DNA of 64,000 nucleotides, taken from assembly GCF_000688235.1 (NCBI RefSeq), contig NZ_JHYO01000014.1:1-64000 (forward strand), written 5' to 3'. The notes below the pieces were generated by a model. That model was not told the origin of the DNA and searched no databases. It saw only the letters and a program-made list of their open reading frames with translations. Position numbers and translations under genes: made by a program. The DNA comes from Terasakiella pusilla DSM 6293 (GTDB lineage: Bacteria; Pseudomonadota; Alphaproteobacteria; Rhodospirillales; Terasakiellaceae). Of this stretch, positions 25,076-34,180 are shown piece after piece; the stretch's first letter is position 1, and every line of letters starts with the position of its first letter.

Positions 25076-26140
25076 ATGACAGCCAAAAGACAGCTTCAGA
25101 TTTGGGCCTTCGGTTTTGCTATATTTATTGCCTTTCTGTACGTGTTTCATGGGGTGATGACCCCGTTTGTTGCCGGGATGCTGATTGCTTATTTTGTCGA
25201 TCCCATCGCGGACCGTTTGGAAGACTGGGGATTGTCGCGCCTATGGGCGACGAGTGTGATCACGGTGCTGTTTTTTGTGCTGATGATTGGGCTTGTTTCT
25301 ACGATCTTGCCGATTCTCAGTACGCAGATTCTGGGCTTTGCCGAACGGGTGCCGAGTTATTATGAACATCTGCGCACCTTCACCGAACCCGTGATTTCCC
25401 AGATTTTCTCCGGTGTGTCAGATACCAATTTGAAGGAAATGGGCGCGACGGCGGCTTCCTTCACCAAGCAGGCACTGGATGTGGTTGCAAAAGTGATCGA
25501 GAAGGTTTTAAGCGGCGGTGCCGCGATTTTTGATCTGATCTCTATTATCGTACTGACGCCGTTGGTGACGTTTTATATGTTGCGTGATTGGGATGTGATG
25601 GTGGCGCGCATTGATGGCTGGTTGCCGCGTGCCCATGCCAAGGTCATTCGCGAGCAATGTACCCTGATTGACGAAACCCTTGCCGGATTTGTGCGCGGAC
25701 AGGCGAGCGTGTGTTTGATTTTGGGGAGTTTCTACGCCATTGGCCTGACGGTTTTGGGGCTGGAGTTTGGCCTGTTGGTCGGTTTGGGCGCCGGTATCAT
25801 TTCGTTTATTCCTTACTTTGGGACCATCGTTGGCTTTGGTGTCTCGATTGCGATTGCGGTTGTGCAGTTTGGCGATTGGGTGCAGGTGGCTATTGTTGCA
25901 GGTGTCTTCGGTGTTGGACAAATGCTGGAAGGGAATTTCCTGACACCCAAACTGGTGGGGGAAAAGGTCGGGCTGCATCCGGTCTGGGTGATCTTTGCCT
26001 TGATGGCAGGCGGCAGTCTTGCCGGCTTTACCGGTATTTTGTTGGCGGTGCCGGTTGCGGCGGTTATCGGCGTACTTGTACGTTTTGGTTTGAAACAGTA
26101 CCTGAATAGTGCGATGTATGCGTCCAAGGATACCAACTGA
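25076..26140 (+). CDS. AI-2E family (PerM/TqsA-like) membrane protein
   Basis: A 354-aa inner-membrane protein of the AI-2E family with about eight hydrophobic segments. The conserved C-terminal half includes SFIPYFGTIVGFGVS, then GQMLEGNFLTPKLVG and GLHPVWVIFALMAGG. Members export small molecules or have unclear roles. The ATG follows the previous stop codon directly (TAAATG). Confidence 0.9.
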   Translation: MTAKRQLQIWAFGFAIFIAFLYVFHGVMTPFVAGMLIAYFVDPIADRLEDWGLSRLWATSVITVLFFVLMIGLVSTILPILSTQILGFAERVPSYYEHLRTFTEPVISQIFSGVSDTNLKEMGATAASFTKQALDVVAKVIEKVLSGGAAIFDLISIIVLTPLVTFYMLRDWDVMVARIDGWLPRAHAKVIREQCTLIDETLAGFVRGQASVCLILGSFYAIGLTVLGLEFGLLVGLGAGIISFIPYFGTIVGFGVSIAIAVVQFGDWVQVAIVAGVFGVGQMLEGNFLTPKLVGEKVGLHPVWVIFALMAGGSLAGFTGILLAVPVAAVIGVLVRFGLKQYLNSAMYASKDTN

Positions 26141-26142
26141 GC

Positions 26143-26817
26143 ATGACTGTGACCCAAAGCCCGCAACTTCCCCTGAATTTTGATTTTCGCCCGTCCATGT
26201 CGGGGGAAGATTTTCTGGTGAGTGAGTGTAATGCGCAGGCGGTTGCATGGTTGGACCGTTGGCCTGACTGGCCGTCCCCTTTCACCGTGATTTATGGGGA
26301 AGCAGGCTGTGGCAAGACACACCTTGCAGAAGTGTTTCGCGAGGCAACAGGCGCGGCCCTCATCGATCTGGACAGTGATGATCCCTACGAGATGATGGGT
26401 GCGGCGAAGGCCGGGGTGATCGATGATATCGAGCGAGTGATCGACACCAAGCAACAGGCGTTGTTTCACCTGTTCAATTCCGCCAAGGAAAATGGCGCGC
26501 ATGTGTTGATTACGGCAAAGACAGCCCCGGCACAATGGAATGTGAGCTTAGCAGACCTGAAATCCCGCTTGGGGACAGCCCCCGCGATTGAAATCGGTCA
26601 GCCGGATGATCGTCTGATGTTGGCGATTGTGGTCAAGCTGTTTAGTGATCGACAGATCCAGATCGATCCAGAGGTCAGCACTTATATGCTGAGCCGGATG
26701 GAACGGTCGTTCGATCAGGCTCGTCGGTTGGTGAGCGAGATCGATCGACAGTCCTTATCACAGAAACGCAAAATCACTATTCCGTTGGTGCGTTCCGTTT
26801 TTCAGAAAGAAGAATAG
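26143..26817 (+). CDS. hdaA: DnaA-inactivator HdaA
   Basis: A 224-aa DnaA-like ATPase without the DNA-binding domain IV. It begins with a clamp-binding-type segment SPQLPLNFDF, has a Walker A of the form GEAGCGKTHLAEVF (about residues 51-64), a DDIERV Walker B and the sensor region near LKSRLGTAPAIEI. In alphaproteobacteria HdaA works with the DNA clamp to hydrolyse DnaA-ATP and limit re-initiation. It starts 2 bp after the AI-2E gene and overlaps the convergent lipoprotein gene by 41 bp. Confidence 0.92.
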   Translation: MTVTQSPQLPLNFDFRPSMSGEDFLVSECNAQAVAWLDRWPDWPSPFTVIYGEAGCGKTHLAEVFREATGAALIDLDSDDPYEMMGAAKAGVIDDIERVIDTKQQALFHLFNSAKENGAHVLITAKTAPAQWNVSLADLKSRLGTAPAIEIGQPDDRLMLAIVVKLFSDRQIQIDPEVSTYMLSRMERSFDQARRLVSEIDRQSLSQKRKITIPLVRSVFQKEE

Positions 26818-27106
26818 CGTCTTTCTCTTCGCTGTCTGTGACGGCTAAAGGCTGGTCCTGCGGGGGCTGGTCAGCATTTTCATCCATACAAATATCTTCG
26901 CCTTGGAAGGTTCTCAGCATCTTGCAGTCTTGTTGAGAGACCGCAGACAGACCGTGATCTGCAAGGGTTTTATCTGTGGCGATATAGGAAATCCCGTCAA
27001 TGGCAAGAGAGAGCAATTGAAGGGCAGGCGGGGCGGCACATGCGCTTAGGGAAAGCGACAGCACGCCAAGACTTAGGATTGTCTTGAGCTTAATAGGTAG
27101 GTTCAA
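26777..27106 (-). CDS. small lipoprotein
   Basis: A 109-aa protein with a lipoprotein signal: hydrophobic h-region and lipobox LSAC with C23. The mature part has a DHGLSAVSQQDCKMLRTFQG motif followed by GEDIC, seen in alphaproteobacterial lipoproteins of unknown function, then an acidic Pro/Gln-rich tail. Its 3' end overlaps hdaA on the opposite strand by 41 bp. Confidence 0.82.
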   Translation of the reverse strand: MNLPIKLKTILSLGVLSLSLSACAAPPALQLLSLAIDGISYIATDKTLADHGLSAVSQQDCKMLRTFQGEDICMDENADQPPQDQPLAVTDSEEKDAILLSEKRNAPTE

Positions 27107-27124
27107 TATCTCGGCTTTATAAGA

Positions 27125-27160
27125 AACACGCGACCACCCGTTGGATGATCGCGTGTTTTG
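27125..27160. terminator. terminator between the lipoprotein gene and aspS
   Basis: AACACGCGA (27125-27133) and TCGCGTGTT (27149-27157) form a 9-bp stem with T-rich tails on both strands. On the minus strand it follows aspS; the lipoprotein gene start lies just beyond it. Confidence 0.75.
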
Positions 27161-27188
27161 TTTTTTTATTGTTTAGAGGCTGGTTGTC

Positions 27189-29012
27189 TTATTCTGACGT
27201 ATCTTGAGCAGCCGTTGTTTTTTCAACCTTTACCTTTTCTTTCGGTAGGTTGAGTTTGATGTGCAGTTCGCGCAGTTGTTCTGGTGATACTTCGCTTGGC
27301 GCTTGCATCAACAGGTCTTCCGCACGCTGGTTCATCGGGAAGGCGATAACTTCACGGATGTTTGGCTCATCCGCTAACAGCATGACCATACGGTCAATGC
27401 CAGGCGCACAACCACCGTGCGGCGGCGCGCCGAATTTAAACGCACGCAGCATGCCGCCGAATTCTTTTTCGACAACTTCTGCATCGTAGCCAGCCAAACC
27501 GAAGGCTTTATACATGATTTCCGGTTTGTGGTTACGCACCGCGCCGGAAGACAGCTCGATACCGTTACAAACGATGTCATACTGCCATGCCAGAATGTCT
27601 AGCGGGTCTTGGTTTTCCAACGCGTCCATGCCGCCTTGTGGCATAGAGAACGGGTTGTGAGAGAAATCGATCTTGCCGGTTTCTTCGTTCAGTTCGTACA
27701 TCGGGAAGTCAACAACCCAGCAGAAGTCGAACTTGTTCGCATCCAGCAGTTCCAGTTCGTCACAAACGCGTGTGCGCACAACGCCAGCGAAAGACGCGGC
27801 TTCATGTTCTTTACCACAGACGAAGAAGACAGCATCGCCGTTTGACAGGCCACAGGTGTCCATGATGGCTTTGACGCGATCTTCATCCAGGTTTTTCGCG
27901 ATCGGGCCTTTCATGGTGCCGTCTTCAGCGATGGCGATGTAGCCTAAGCCGCCTTTGCCTTCGTCACGTGCCCAGTTGTTGAGCTTGTCGAAGAAGGAAC
28001 GCGGACGACCCGCAGCACCCGGTGCCGGGATCGCACGAACCACGTTGCCTTGATCAACCAGTTTCGCAAACAAACCGAAGTTTGACCCACGGAACGGCTC
28101 TGTTGTGTCGGAGATCAGGATCGGGTTACGCAGGTCCGGCTTGTCGCAGCCGTACTTGAGCATAGATTCTTTGTAAGCGATGCGCGGGAATGGCAGCGGT
28201 GTCACTTCACGGCCGTTGCCGAACTTGGTGAAGATTTCATGCATGATCGGCTCGATCGCATTGAAAACGTCATCCTGTGTCGCGTAAGCCATCTCGAAGT
28301 CGAGCTGATAGAATTCACCCGGTGAACGATCCGCGCGCGCGTCTTCATCGCGGAAACACGGTGCGATTTGGAAGTAACGGTCAAAGCCGGACACCATCAA
28401 CAGCTGCTTGAACTGTTGCGGCGCTTGCGGCAGGGCGTAGAATTTGCCCGGATGGTTACGTGCAGGCACCAGATAGTCACGCGCACCTTCGGGGGAAGAC
28501 GCCGTCAGGATCGGTGTCTGGATTTCCATGAAGTCTTGCGCAGTCATCAGACGGCGGATTTCAGAGATCACTTTTGAGCGCAGCATGATGTTGTTGTGCA
28601 GCTTCTCACGGCGCAGATCAAGGAAGCGGTGACGCAGACGAATTTCTTCGCCGGCTTCTTCGCTACCGGCAACTTGCATCGGCAGGACGTCACAAGCGGA
28701 TTCCAGTACCAGCTCGTCCATGTAAACTTCGACTTCACCTGTCGGATAGTCGGGGTTGATGGTTGCGGCTGTACGCTTAACCACTTTACCTGTGACGGTC
28801 AGGACGCTCTCAACGCGGGCGCTTTCTGCAATCTTGAACAGATCGGAAGAGACATCGATGACACATTGCGTAATGCCATAATGGTCACGCAAGTCGATGA
28901 ATAGCAGGTTACCGTGGTCGCGCTTGGAATGAATCCAGCCGGAGAGGCGTACTACTTCGCCATCGTTTTCTGTGCGCAGTTCGTTACATTTATGTGTGCG
29001 ATAGGGATGCAT
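27189..29012 (-). CDS. aspS: aspartyl-tRNA synthetase
   Basis: A 607-aa class II synthetase. An N-terminal OB-fold ([20 protein letters not shown] near residues 21-40), the class II core with [21 protein letters not shown], an internal GAD insertion, and motif 3 [10 protein letters not shown] near the C-terminus. Length fits the bacterial/non-discriminating type that can also charge tRNA-Asn; whether it does cannot be seen here. An upstream TTGACA (minus strand, 29105-29100) may be part of its promoter, but no matching -10 is clear. Confidence 0.97.
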   Translation of the reverse strand: MHPYRTHKCNELRTENDGEVVRLSGWIHSKRDHGNLLFIDLRDHYGITQCVIDVSSDLFKIAESARVESVLTVTGKVVKRTAATINPDYPTGEVEVYMDELVLESACDVLPMQVAGSEEAGEEIRLRHRFLDLRREKLHNNIMLRSKVISEIRRLMTAQDFMEIQTPILTASSPEGARDYLVPARNHPGKFYALPQAPQQFKQLLMVSGFDRYFQIAPCFRDEDARADRSPGEFYQLDFEMAYATQDDVFNAIEPIMHEIFTKFGNGREVTPLPFPRIAYKESMLKYGCDKPDLRNPILISDTTEPFRGSNFGLFAKLVDQGNVVRAIPAPGAAGRPRSFFDKLNNWARDEGKGGLGYIAIAEDGTMKGPIAKNLDEDRVKAIMDTCGLSNGDAVFFVCGKEHEAASFAGVVRTRVCDELELLDANKFDFCWVVDFPMYELNEETGKIDFSHNPFSMPQGGMDALENQDPLDILAWQYDIVCNGIELSSGAVRNHKPEIMYKAFGLAGYDAEVVEKEFGGMLRAFKFGAPPHGGCAPGIDRMVMLLADEPNIREVIAFPMNQRAEDLLMQAPSEVSPEQLRELHIKLNLPKEKVKVEKTTAAQDTSE

Positions 29013-29311
29013 CTTTCGCTCGTCTCTTTAAGATAAGGAATAATAAGGTCACTAGTTTCGAAATCTAGACTGCGTGAAATCGCATTTAAGAGGGGCAACT
29101 GTCAAGCAATATGGTAATAAAATGCCCTGTTTATTTGTATTTTGACCGCAGAGCAGCAGATGCGGGGCACGCGTAAAATTTCCGGACGATGCGGCGGAAA
29201 TTTTTGAATAGCTAAGGGAAGCGGTGCAAAAGGTTTCTGTTCCCCCCGCGGCGGTCGTGGTGCCAAAACAACCTGCATAAAGCAGGGTAGGGAAAGCAGA
29301 AACCTTATATT
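29013..29311. other. intergenic region with a 77-nt structured element
   Basis: 299 bp between the FixJ-type regulator and aspS, both on the minus strand. The right part forms a striking structure: AAGGTTTCTG (29230-29239) pairs with CAGAAACCTT (29297-29306), enclosing a CCTGC/GCAGG hairpin (29272-29286) and GC-rich CCCCCCGCGGCGG. It begins 5 bp after the regulator's stop and could be its terminator, although the T-run is weak (TTTTG). Confidence 0.5.
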
Positions 29312-29920
29312 TTATAAGCCGATGGCAATGGCTTTGCGGACGAGGTCAGGCAGATTGGCTGACTCCATCTTGCGCATGACCGTCGCACGGTAAATTTCGA
29401 CTGTGCGTGGGCTGATATCCAGTGACTGTGCCGCTTCTTTGTTGGAGGCACCCTGCACGATCAGGTGCATGACCTCACGTTCGCGTGGTGTCAGGTCCGC
29501 AACCGCCTGTTTAATCGAGTCCACACAGTCGCTGTAAGGAAGATTCGTTTGGCGTGTATCCAAAACGCGGCTGATACAGGCAGACAGTTCTGCGGGTTGA
29601 ACAGGTTTTTCGATAAAGTCCGCGGCACCGGCCTGCATAGCTTTGACAGCCATGGGGACATCTGCATGGGCCGTAAGGAAGATAACAGGCAAGGGGAATT
29701 GCATCTCGTTTAGCTTTGCTTGCAATTCAAGGCCCGTCATTTCCGGCATATTAACGTCCAGCACAACGCAGCCACTGTCGGTGATTTTCTGTGCAGACTG
29801 TAAAAATTCTGTTGCAGAAGAAACGGTCACCACTTTGTGTTGATCTGTGCTCATGGCAGTTGCCAGATAGTCCAGCAAGTCTTGATCATCATCAACAAGA
29901 TAAATTGTAGTCTGGCTCAC
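29312..29920 (-). CDS. FixJ-family response regulator
   Basis: A 202-aa two-domain regulator: receiver domain (~1-120) with acidic pocket DDD at 10-12, phospho-acceptor D55 (VVLDVNMPEMTG), T/S and K105-type positions (LTAHAD, FIEKPV), then a LuxR-type HTH (LTPREREVMHLIVQGASNKE..., about 141-200). No sensor kinase lies next to it. FixJ-type regulators often answer to redox or energy-linked kinases. Confidence 0.92.
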   Translation of the reverse strand: MSQTTIYLVDDDQDLLDYLATAMSTDQHKVVTVSSATEFLQSAQKITDSGCVVLDVNMPEMTGLELQAKLNEMQFPLPVIFLTAHADVPMAVKAMQAGAADFIEKPVQPAELSACISRVLDTRQTNLPYSDCVDSIKQAVADLTPREREVMHLIVQGASNKEAAQSLDISPRTVEIYRATVMRKMESANLPDLVRKAIAIGL

Positions 29921-30151
29921 GGTGAACGATCCTCAGTATTGTTCCTTAAGGGTAGTGCTCTAAATTCCAACAAAATGACACATTAATCAAGGGGGTACTA
30001 TCAACAGTCTCTAATTAATTTATTAAACAAAATTAAAATGTATATTAAAAATAATTAACAAAAAATATTGACTAATTAGGACGGCAGAGTCATATAAGAT
30101 GCAGAAAATGCGTTAAGCGCAGGGAAAGCTATAAGGAGAAGGGCTTTTAAT

Positions 30152-30445
30152 ATGACCAAACAAGTCATTACAGCCAATCGATTGGACGATGGTCTGGCGG
30201 TGTTTTTTGACACACATGCCAACTGGTCGGCGTCCATTACAGAAGCGGCAGTTGTCGAAAAGGGTGAAGAAGCGGATACGCTTTTGGCCACGGCCTCAAA
30301 TGCCGATAATCAATTGATTGTGGTCGGCCCGTATCTGATTGATGTGGACCAGCAGGGCGGCAAGATTACCCCTGTTCGGTATCGTGAACAAATTCGCACG
30401 CTTGGCCCCTCTGTGCGCCCCGATCTGGGCTATCAGGCGAAATAA
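30152..30445 (+). CDS. DUF2849 protein of the sulfite-reductase cluster
   Basis: A 97-aa protein starting MTKQVITANRLDDGLAVFFD, matching DUF2849, which in alphaproteobacteria is found just before cysI. ATAAGGAGAA serves as ribosome site. A possible promoter (TTGACT at 30068-30073, TATAAG at 30093-30098) has an over-long 19-bp spacer. Role unknown; context suggests help with assimilatory sulfite reduction. Confidence 0.85.
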   Translation: MTKQVITANRLDDGLAVFFDTHANWSASITEAAVVEKGEEADTLLATASNADNQLIVVGPYLIDVDQQGGKITPVRYREQIRTLGPSVRPDLGYQAK

Positions 30446-30459
30446 AGGAATTTCGGATT

Positions 30460-32118
30460 ATGTATAAGTATGACGATTACGACCAGCAGCTGGTCGATGA
30501 ACGTATCGAACAGTTTCGCGATCAGGTGAACCGTCGCCTCAGTGGTGAACTAAGCGAAGAAGAATTCCGCCCGCTTCGTCTGATGAATGGTGTTTACTTG
30601 CAGCTCCACGCCTACATGCTGCGTGTGGCCATTCCGTACGGGACCATGAATTCTGCGCAGATGCGTCAGTTTGCCTATATCGCGCGCAACTATGATAAAG
30701 GCTATGGCCACTTCACCACGCGCCAGAATATTCAGTTCAACTGGCCCAAACTGGTTGATCTGCCCGACATCTTGACCGAACTATCAAAGGTACAGATGCA
30801 CGCGATCCAAACCAGCGGCAACTGTATTCGTAACACGACCACGGACCAATATGCCGGTGCGTCGTTTGACGAGCTGGAAGACCCGCGCCCGTGGTGTGAG
30901 ATCATTCGCCAATGGTCAACCATGCACCCGGAATTTACCTACCTGCCGCGTAAGTTTAAGATGGCTGTGACTGGCGCGCCGAATGACCGTGCTGCGGTTG
31001 CGATCCATGATATTGGCTTGCGCATCCGCCGCGACGAACAAGGCGAGCTTGGCTTTGAAGTGATGGTTGGTGGCGGTCTGGGCCGCACGCCCATGATCGG
31101 TAAAACCATCTGTGAGTTTTTGCCGAAAGAAGATTTGCTGTCTTACTTGGAAGCGATCTTGCGCGTTTACAACCAGTTTGGTCGCCGCGATAACAAATAT
31201 AAAGCCCGTATCAAAATTCTCGTCCATGAAATCGGTGCCGAGAAATTTGCCGAGCTGGTGGAAAAAGAATGGGAAGAAATCCGCGATAGTGCCCTGCATT
31301 TGCCTGCGGAAGAGATCGAGGAAATCTCGGCTCACTTCACGCCGCCACCGTTTGACGTTTTGCCTGCCCTGAGTTCTTCGTTCTCCGAGAAAGTCGGTCA
31401 GGATGAGAAATTTGCTTACTGGGTGCAGAACAACGTGCGCGAACATAAGCAGCAAGGCTATGCGATCGTCAATATTTCCCTGAAACCCATTGGCGGTATT
31501 CCGGGCGATATCTCCCATGCGCAAATGGATGTGGTTGCAGACCTTGCCGATCAGTTCAGCTTTGGTGAAATTCGCTCCACCCATGAACAGAACCTTGTTC
31601 TGGCCCATGTGAAGCGTGATGATCTGTATGCTGTTTGGCTGAAGCTGGATGAATATGGTCTGGCAACACCGAACTCCGGCTTAATCACCGATTTGATTGC
31701 CTGTCCGGGTCTGGATTACTGTGCGTTGGCAAATTCACGCTCCATCCCCTTGGCGCAACGTATTTCTGAGCGTTTCGGGGAACTGGATCGCCAGCATGAA
31801 ATCGGGAAAGTTCAGGTTAAGATTTCCGGCTGTATCAATGCGTGTACCCACCACCATGTCGGTCATATCGGCATCTTGGGCGTTGATAAAAAAGGTCAGG
31901 AATTCTATCAGATCACCCTTGGGGGGCGTGCGGATGAAAATGCCAAAATTGGTAAAATCGTCGGCGCTGGCCTGTCCACGGACGAGGTGGTCGATGCGGT
32001 GGAAACACTGATCAACACCTATCTGGGCTTGCGGGAAAGCAAAGAGGAAACCTTCCTTGATGCCTTCAACCGTGTCGGGGAAACGCCGTTTAAGGAGGCA
32101 CTCTATGGCGCTCGTTAA
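30460..32118 (+). CDS. cysI: siroheme sulfite/nitrite reductase (CysI-like)
   Basis: A 552-aa hemoprotein with two ferredoxin-like and two siroheme/4Fe-4S half-domains. The cluster ligands are visible as C-x5-C (CPGLDYC) and C-x3-C (CINAC). Substrate-binding basic residues lie in GHFTTRQNIQFNW and IRNTTTDQYAG. It reduces sulfite to sulfide (or nitrite to ammonia) with six electrons. Position between DUF2849 and DUF934 genes favours the sulfite reductase role. It needs siroheme, whose synthesis genes are at 40-42.7 kb. Confidence 0.92.
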   Translation: MYKYDDYDQQLVDERIEQFRDQVNRRLSGELSEEEFRPLRLMNGVYLQLHAYMLRVAIPYGTMNSAQMRQFAYIARNYDKGYGHFTTRQNIQFNWPKLVDLPDILTELSKVQMHAIQTSGNCIRNTTTDQYAGASFDELEDPRPWCEIIRQWSTMHPEFTYLPRKFKMAVTGAPNDRAAVAIHDIGLRIRRDEQGELGFEVMVGGGLGRTPMIGKTICEFLPKEDLLSYLEAILRVYNQFGRRDNKYKARIKILVHEIGAEKFAELVEKEWEEIRDSALHLPAEEIEEISAHFTPPPFDVLPALSSSFSEKVGQDEKFAYWVQNNVREHKQQGYAIVNISLKPIGGIPGDISHAQMDVVADLADQFSFGEIRSTHEQNLVLAHVKRDDLYAVWLKLDEYGLATPNSGLITDLIACPGLDYCALANSRSIPLAQRISERFGELDRQHEIGKVQVKISGCINACTHHHVGHIGILGVDKKGQEFYQITLGGRADENAKIGKIVGAGLSTDEVVDAVETLINTYLGLRESKEETFLDAFNRVGETPFKEALYGAR

Positions 32119-32620
32119 AAATAACCTTGTTGTCAAAGATAGCTGGGTAAAAGTCGATGATGAAGGCGATTTACCTGCGGGCGATATTCTGGTGTCTTTG
32201 ACCCGTTGGACAGAAGATCGCGACGCTTTGCTTGCCCGTAAGGGACAAGTTGGGGTCTGCCTGAAAAGTGATGAAAATCCTGAGCAGATTTTGCAGGACT
32301 TGTCTTTCTTTCAGGTCATTGCACTTGAGTTTCCCGCCTTTACCGATGGGCGTGCCTATAGCTATGCGCGTTTGTTGCGTGAACGTCATGGCTATAAAGA
32401 CGAGCTACGCGCGGTTGGTAATGTGCTGCGCGATCAGGTTTTGTTGATGCACCGTTGCGGCTTTGATGCTTTTGAGATCAAAGCACCGGATGAAAAAGCC
32501 TTGCAGATCTGGCTGGATGCGCAAAAGGAAATGACGACCTTTTACCAGCCGACAGGGGATGGACGTAAAACGGTTATGTCCCTGCGACAAAGAAAGCGAA
32601 TGGCACGTGGTGCCAGCTGA
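32105..32620 (+). CDS. DUF934 protein
   Basis: A 171-aa protein from the ATG at 32105, with AAGGAGG upstream, overlapping the cysI stop by 14 bp. Matches DUF934: LPAGDILVSLTRW near the N-terminus, then FPAFTDGRAYSYARLLRERH and RDQVLLMHRCGFDAFEI. It commonly follows cysI and is thought to assist sulfite reduction. cysH, often the next gene, is absent here. Confidence 0.9.
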   Translation: MALVKNNLVVKDSWVKVDDEGDLPAGDILVSLTRWTEDRDALLARKGQVGVCLKSDENPEQILQDLSFFQVIALEFPAFTDGRAYSYARLLRERHGYKDELRAVGNVLRDQVLLMHRCGFDAFEIKAPDEKALQIWLDAQKEMTTFYQPTGDGRKTVMSLRQRKRMARGAS

Positions 32621-32623
32621 CAT

Positions 32624-32660
32624 AAAAAGCCCCTGTAAGGATGTCCTTCAGGGGTTTTTT
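32624..32660 (+). terminator. terminator after the cysI cluster
   Basis: AAAAAGCCCCTG (32624-32635) pairs with CAGGGGTTTTTT (32649-32660), with an inner AAGGA/TCCTT extension. A strong bidirectional-looking terminator between convergent genes. Confidence 0.88.
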
Positions 32661-32661
32661 A

Positions 32662-34092
32662 TTAGTGCAATTCCATAAAGTCCAGATCGGACGACAGCGA
32701 AAAGATGCTACGCGCCCCCTCAAAGTACACACGGATTGAACCGCGCTGCAGGTCCGGTAGGCTCCCACGCGTGTCTGCGATTTGACGAATTTCAAAGACT
32801 TCGGTTAATCCTTCCACTTCGTTATCTTTGCGCCAGACGTACGTGGGATTGTCGACATCCCCCTTTTTCAGGGTACGGGTCGTTCGGCTGAAATGGTGGG
32901 TTGGCGGGCCGAATTTTTCTTCAAAATAGCGGGTGATCTCCTGAAAGCCTTCGCTGTTAAATAGGGCGTATAGACGTGTTGCGATGTCACCATCAAATTG
33001 GATAATCGCTTTTTCCCCTTTGTAGAGGTGTGTTGAAACGTCAAAGTGACGCTCAAGCGAAGAGGCCCACTTGGTCGGGTTTATACAGTAGGTGACGATC
33101 CCGCGGTTTTTGGTAAAGCACTGGGCTTGCTCGCTCAGGCTTGCGGTGCTTTGCCCTAAATGAACGTCGCTCCCAAGACCAAAGATGGCCGCGGGTAAAC
33201 GGGGGTCGATGGTGACAGCCTGAGGGTGGGCAGACTGGTCTTCAACGGTATCTTTTTCAGGCGCTTTTTTCGCGGAGGGCTGGGTTTCTTCAGTAAGGGG
33301 GCTTGAAGGGGCGCTGCTGTCCTTTGTTTGCGTTTCTTCTGGTGTGGCGCTGTCTGTGCTGCTGCTAAACAGATTTCCAAAGAAGCTGCCGATATTGTCC
33401 AGCAGTGTGCCGTCTGATGGCGCAGGGGCGCTGGCCGTTGTCACGGGGGCAGGATCGGGGGCAAGCCTTTTAGGGGCAGGTTCCGCCACTTCTTCAAGAA
33501 CAGGTTTGGGAAGCGGGCGGCTTAAGGCCGGTTGCGGCTCAGGGGCTGGCGGGGATGTCTGAACGTTAGATGCGGGGGTGGCCACCTTTGGGGGCGCGAC
33601 GGGCTGTGTGGGGGAGAGTGTATTTTGCTCAAACGGTGTTGCCGCTGCTTGATCGGTCGTTTGACCAAGCGTGTTTTGCAGACGTTGCAGTTTTTCAAGA
33701 TCGGATAAAGGTGCTGCCTGTGCCTGTGCCTGTGCCTGTGGCGCTGTGGGGTGTGCGGTTGATGCAGGGGGCAAAATTGGTGCTGGCAGGGGGGCGACAT
33801 GGGTTGGGGCCGGTCCCGCCGGAGCCGCCGTTGGGACGGGAGGCGCCACGCCTGTTTGTCGTGGTATTGCAGGGGACGCGGTGAGACGGGGCGGCAAGAC
33901 GGGGGCAACAGGTTTGGGGGCTGTAGGGTTTGCGCTCGGCTCCTGTGGGGCCATGGCATCGGGGGCAAAAGGATCGAACGCGGCTGTCTGCGCCTGTGCG
34001 CCACTGATCATCCCTGCCATCAGACAGACGCCAAGAGGTAAGCCGAAACGCTTGAATGTCCGCCGGTTCCAACTGACCTTTATTTTGTTCAT
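32662..34092 (-). CDS. exported proline/alanine-rich protein with a C-terminal globular domain
   Basis: A 476-aa protein with an N-terminal basic stretch and a signal peptide ending near GAQAQ (residue ~35). Residues ~40-300 are low-complexity, rich in Pro, Ala, Gln and Thr, including a QAQAQAQA run coded by a CCTGTG hexamer repeat (33717-33740). The last ~165 residues are globular (SEQAQCFTKNRGIVTYCINP... FFEKFGPPTHHF). Two Cys in this part could form a disulfide. Family unknown. It lies 88 bp downstream of the subtilase gene on the same strand. Confidence 0.8.
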   Translation of the reverse strand: MNKIKVSWNRRTFKRFGLPLGVCLMAGMISGAQAQTAAFDPFAPDAMAPQEPSANPTAPKPVAPVLPPRLTASPAIPRQTGVAPPVPTAAPAGPAPTHVAPLPAPILPPASTAHPTAPQAQAQAQAAPLSDLEKLQRLQNTLGQTTDQAAATPFEQNTLSPTQPVAPPKVATPASNVQTSPPAPEPQPALSRPLPKPVLEEVAEPAPKRLAPDPAPVTTASAPAPSDGTLLDNIGSFFGNLFSSSTDSATPEETQTKDSSAPSSPLTEETQPSAKKAPEKDTVEDQSAHPQAVTIDPRLPAAIFGLGSDVHLGQSTASLSEQAQCFTKNRGIVTYCINPTKWASSLERHFDVSTHLYKGEKAIIQFDGDIATRLYALFNSEGFQEITRYFEEKFGPPTHHFSRTTRTLKKGDVDNPTYVWRKDNEVEGLTEVFEIRQIADTRGSLPDLQRGSIRVYFEGARSIFSLSSDLDFMELH

Positions 34093-34180
34093 ATCTATCT
34101 CTGCCTTTAATTGTTTTTTTTAGAGGACCTGATCTTTCACGCGGATATTGCGATTTCACTTGTGTCTATGCAAGGGGAAA

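Noticed and set aside
25508-26535. Two long minus-strand frames (246 and 240 codons)
   Set aside because: Shadows of the AI-2E and hdaA genes, which have clear motifs and fit the operon.
29230-29306. SRP RNA, 6S RNA or a known riboswitch
   Set aside because: The conserved GGAAG-type SRP loop, the 6S bubble and known riboswitch boxes are not found; left as an unclassified structure.
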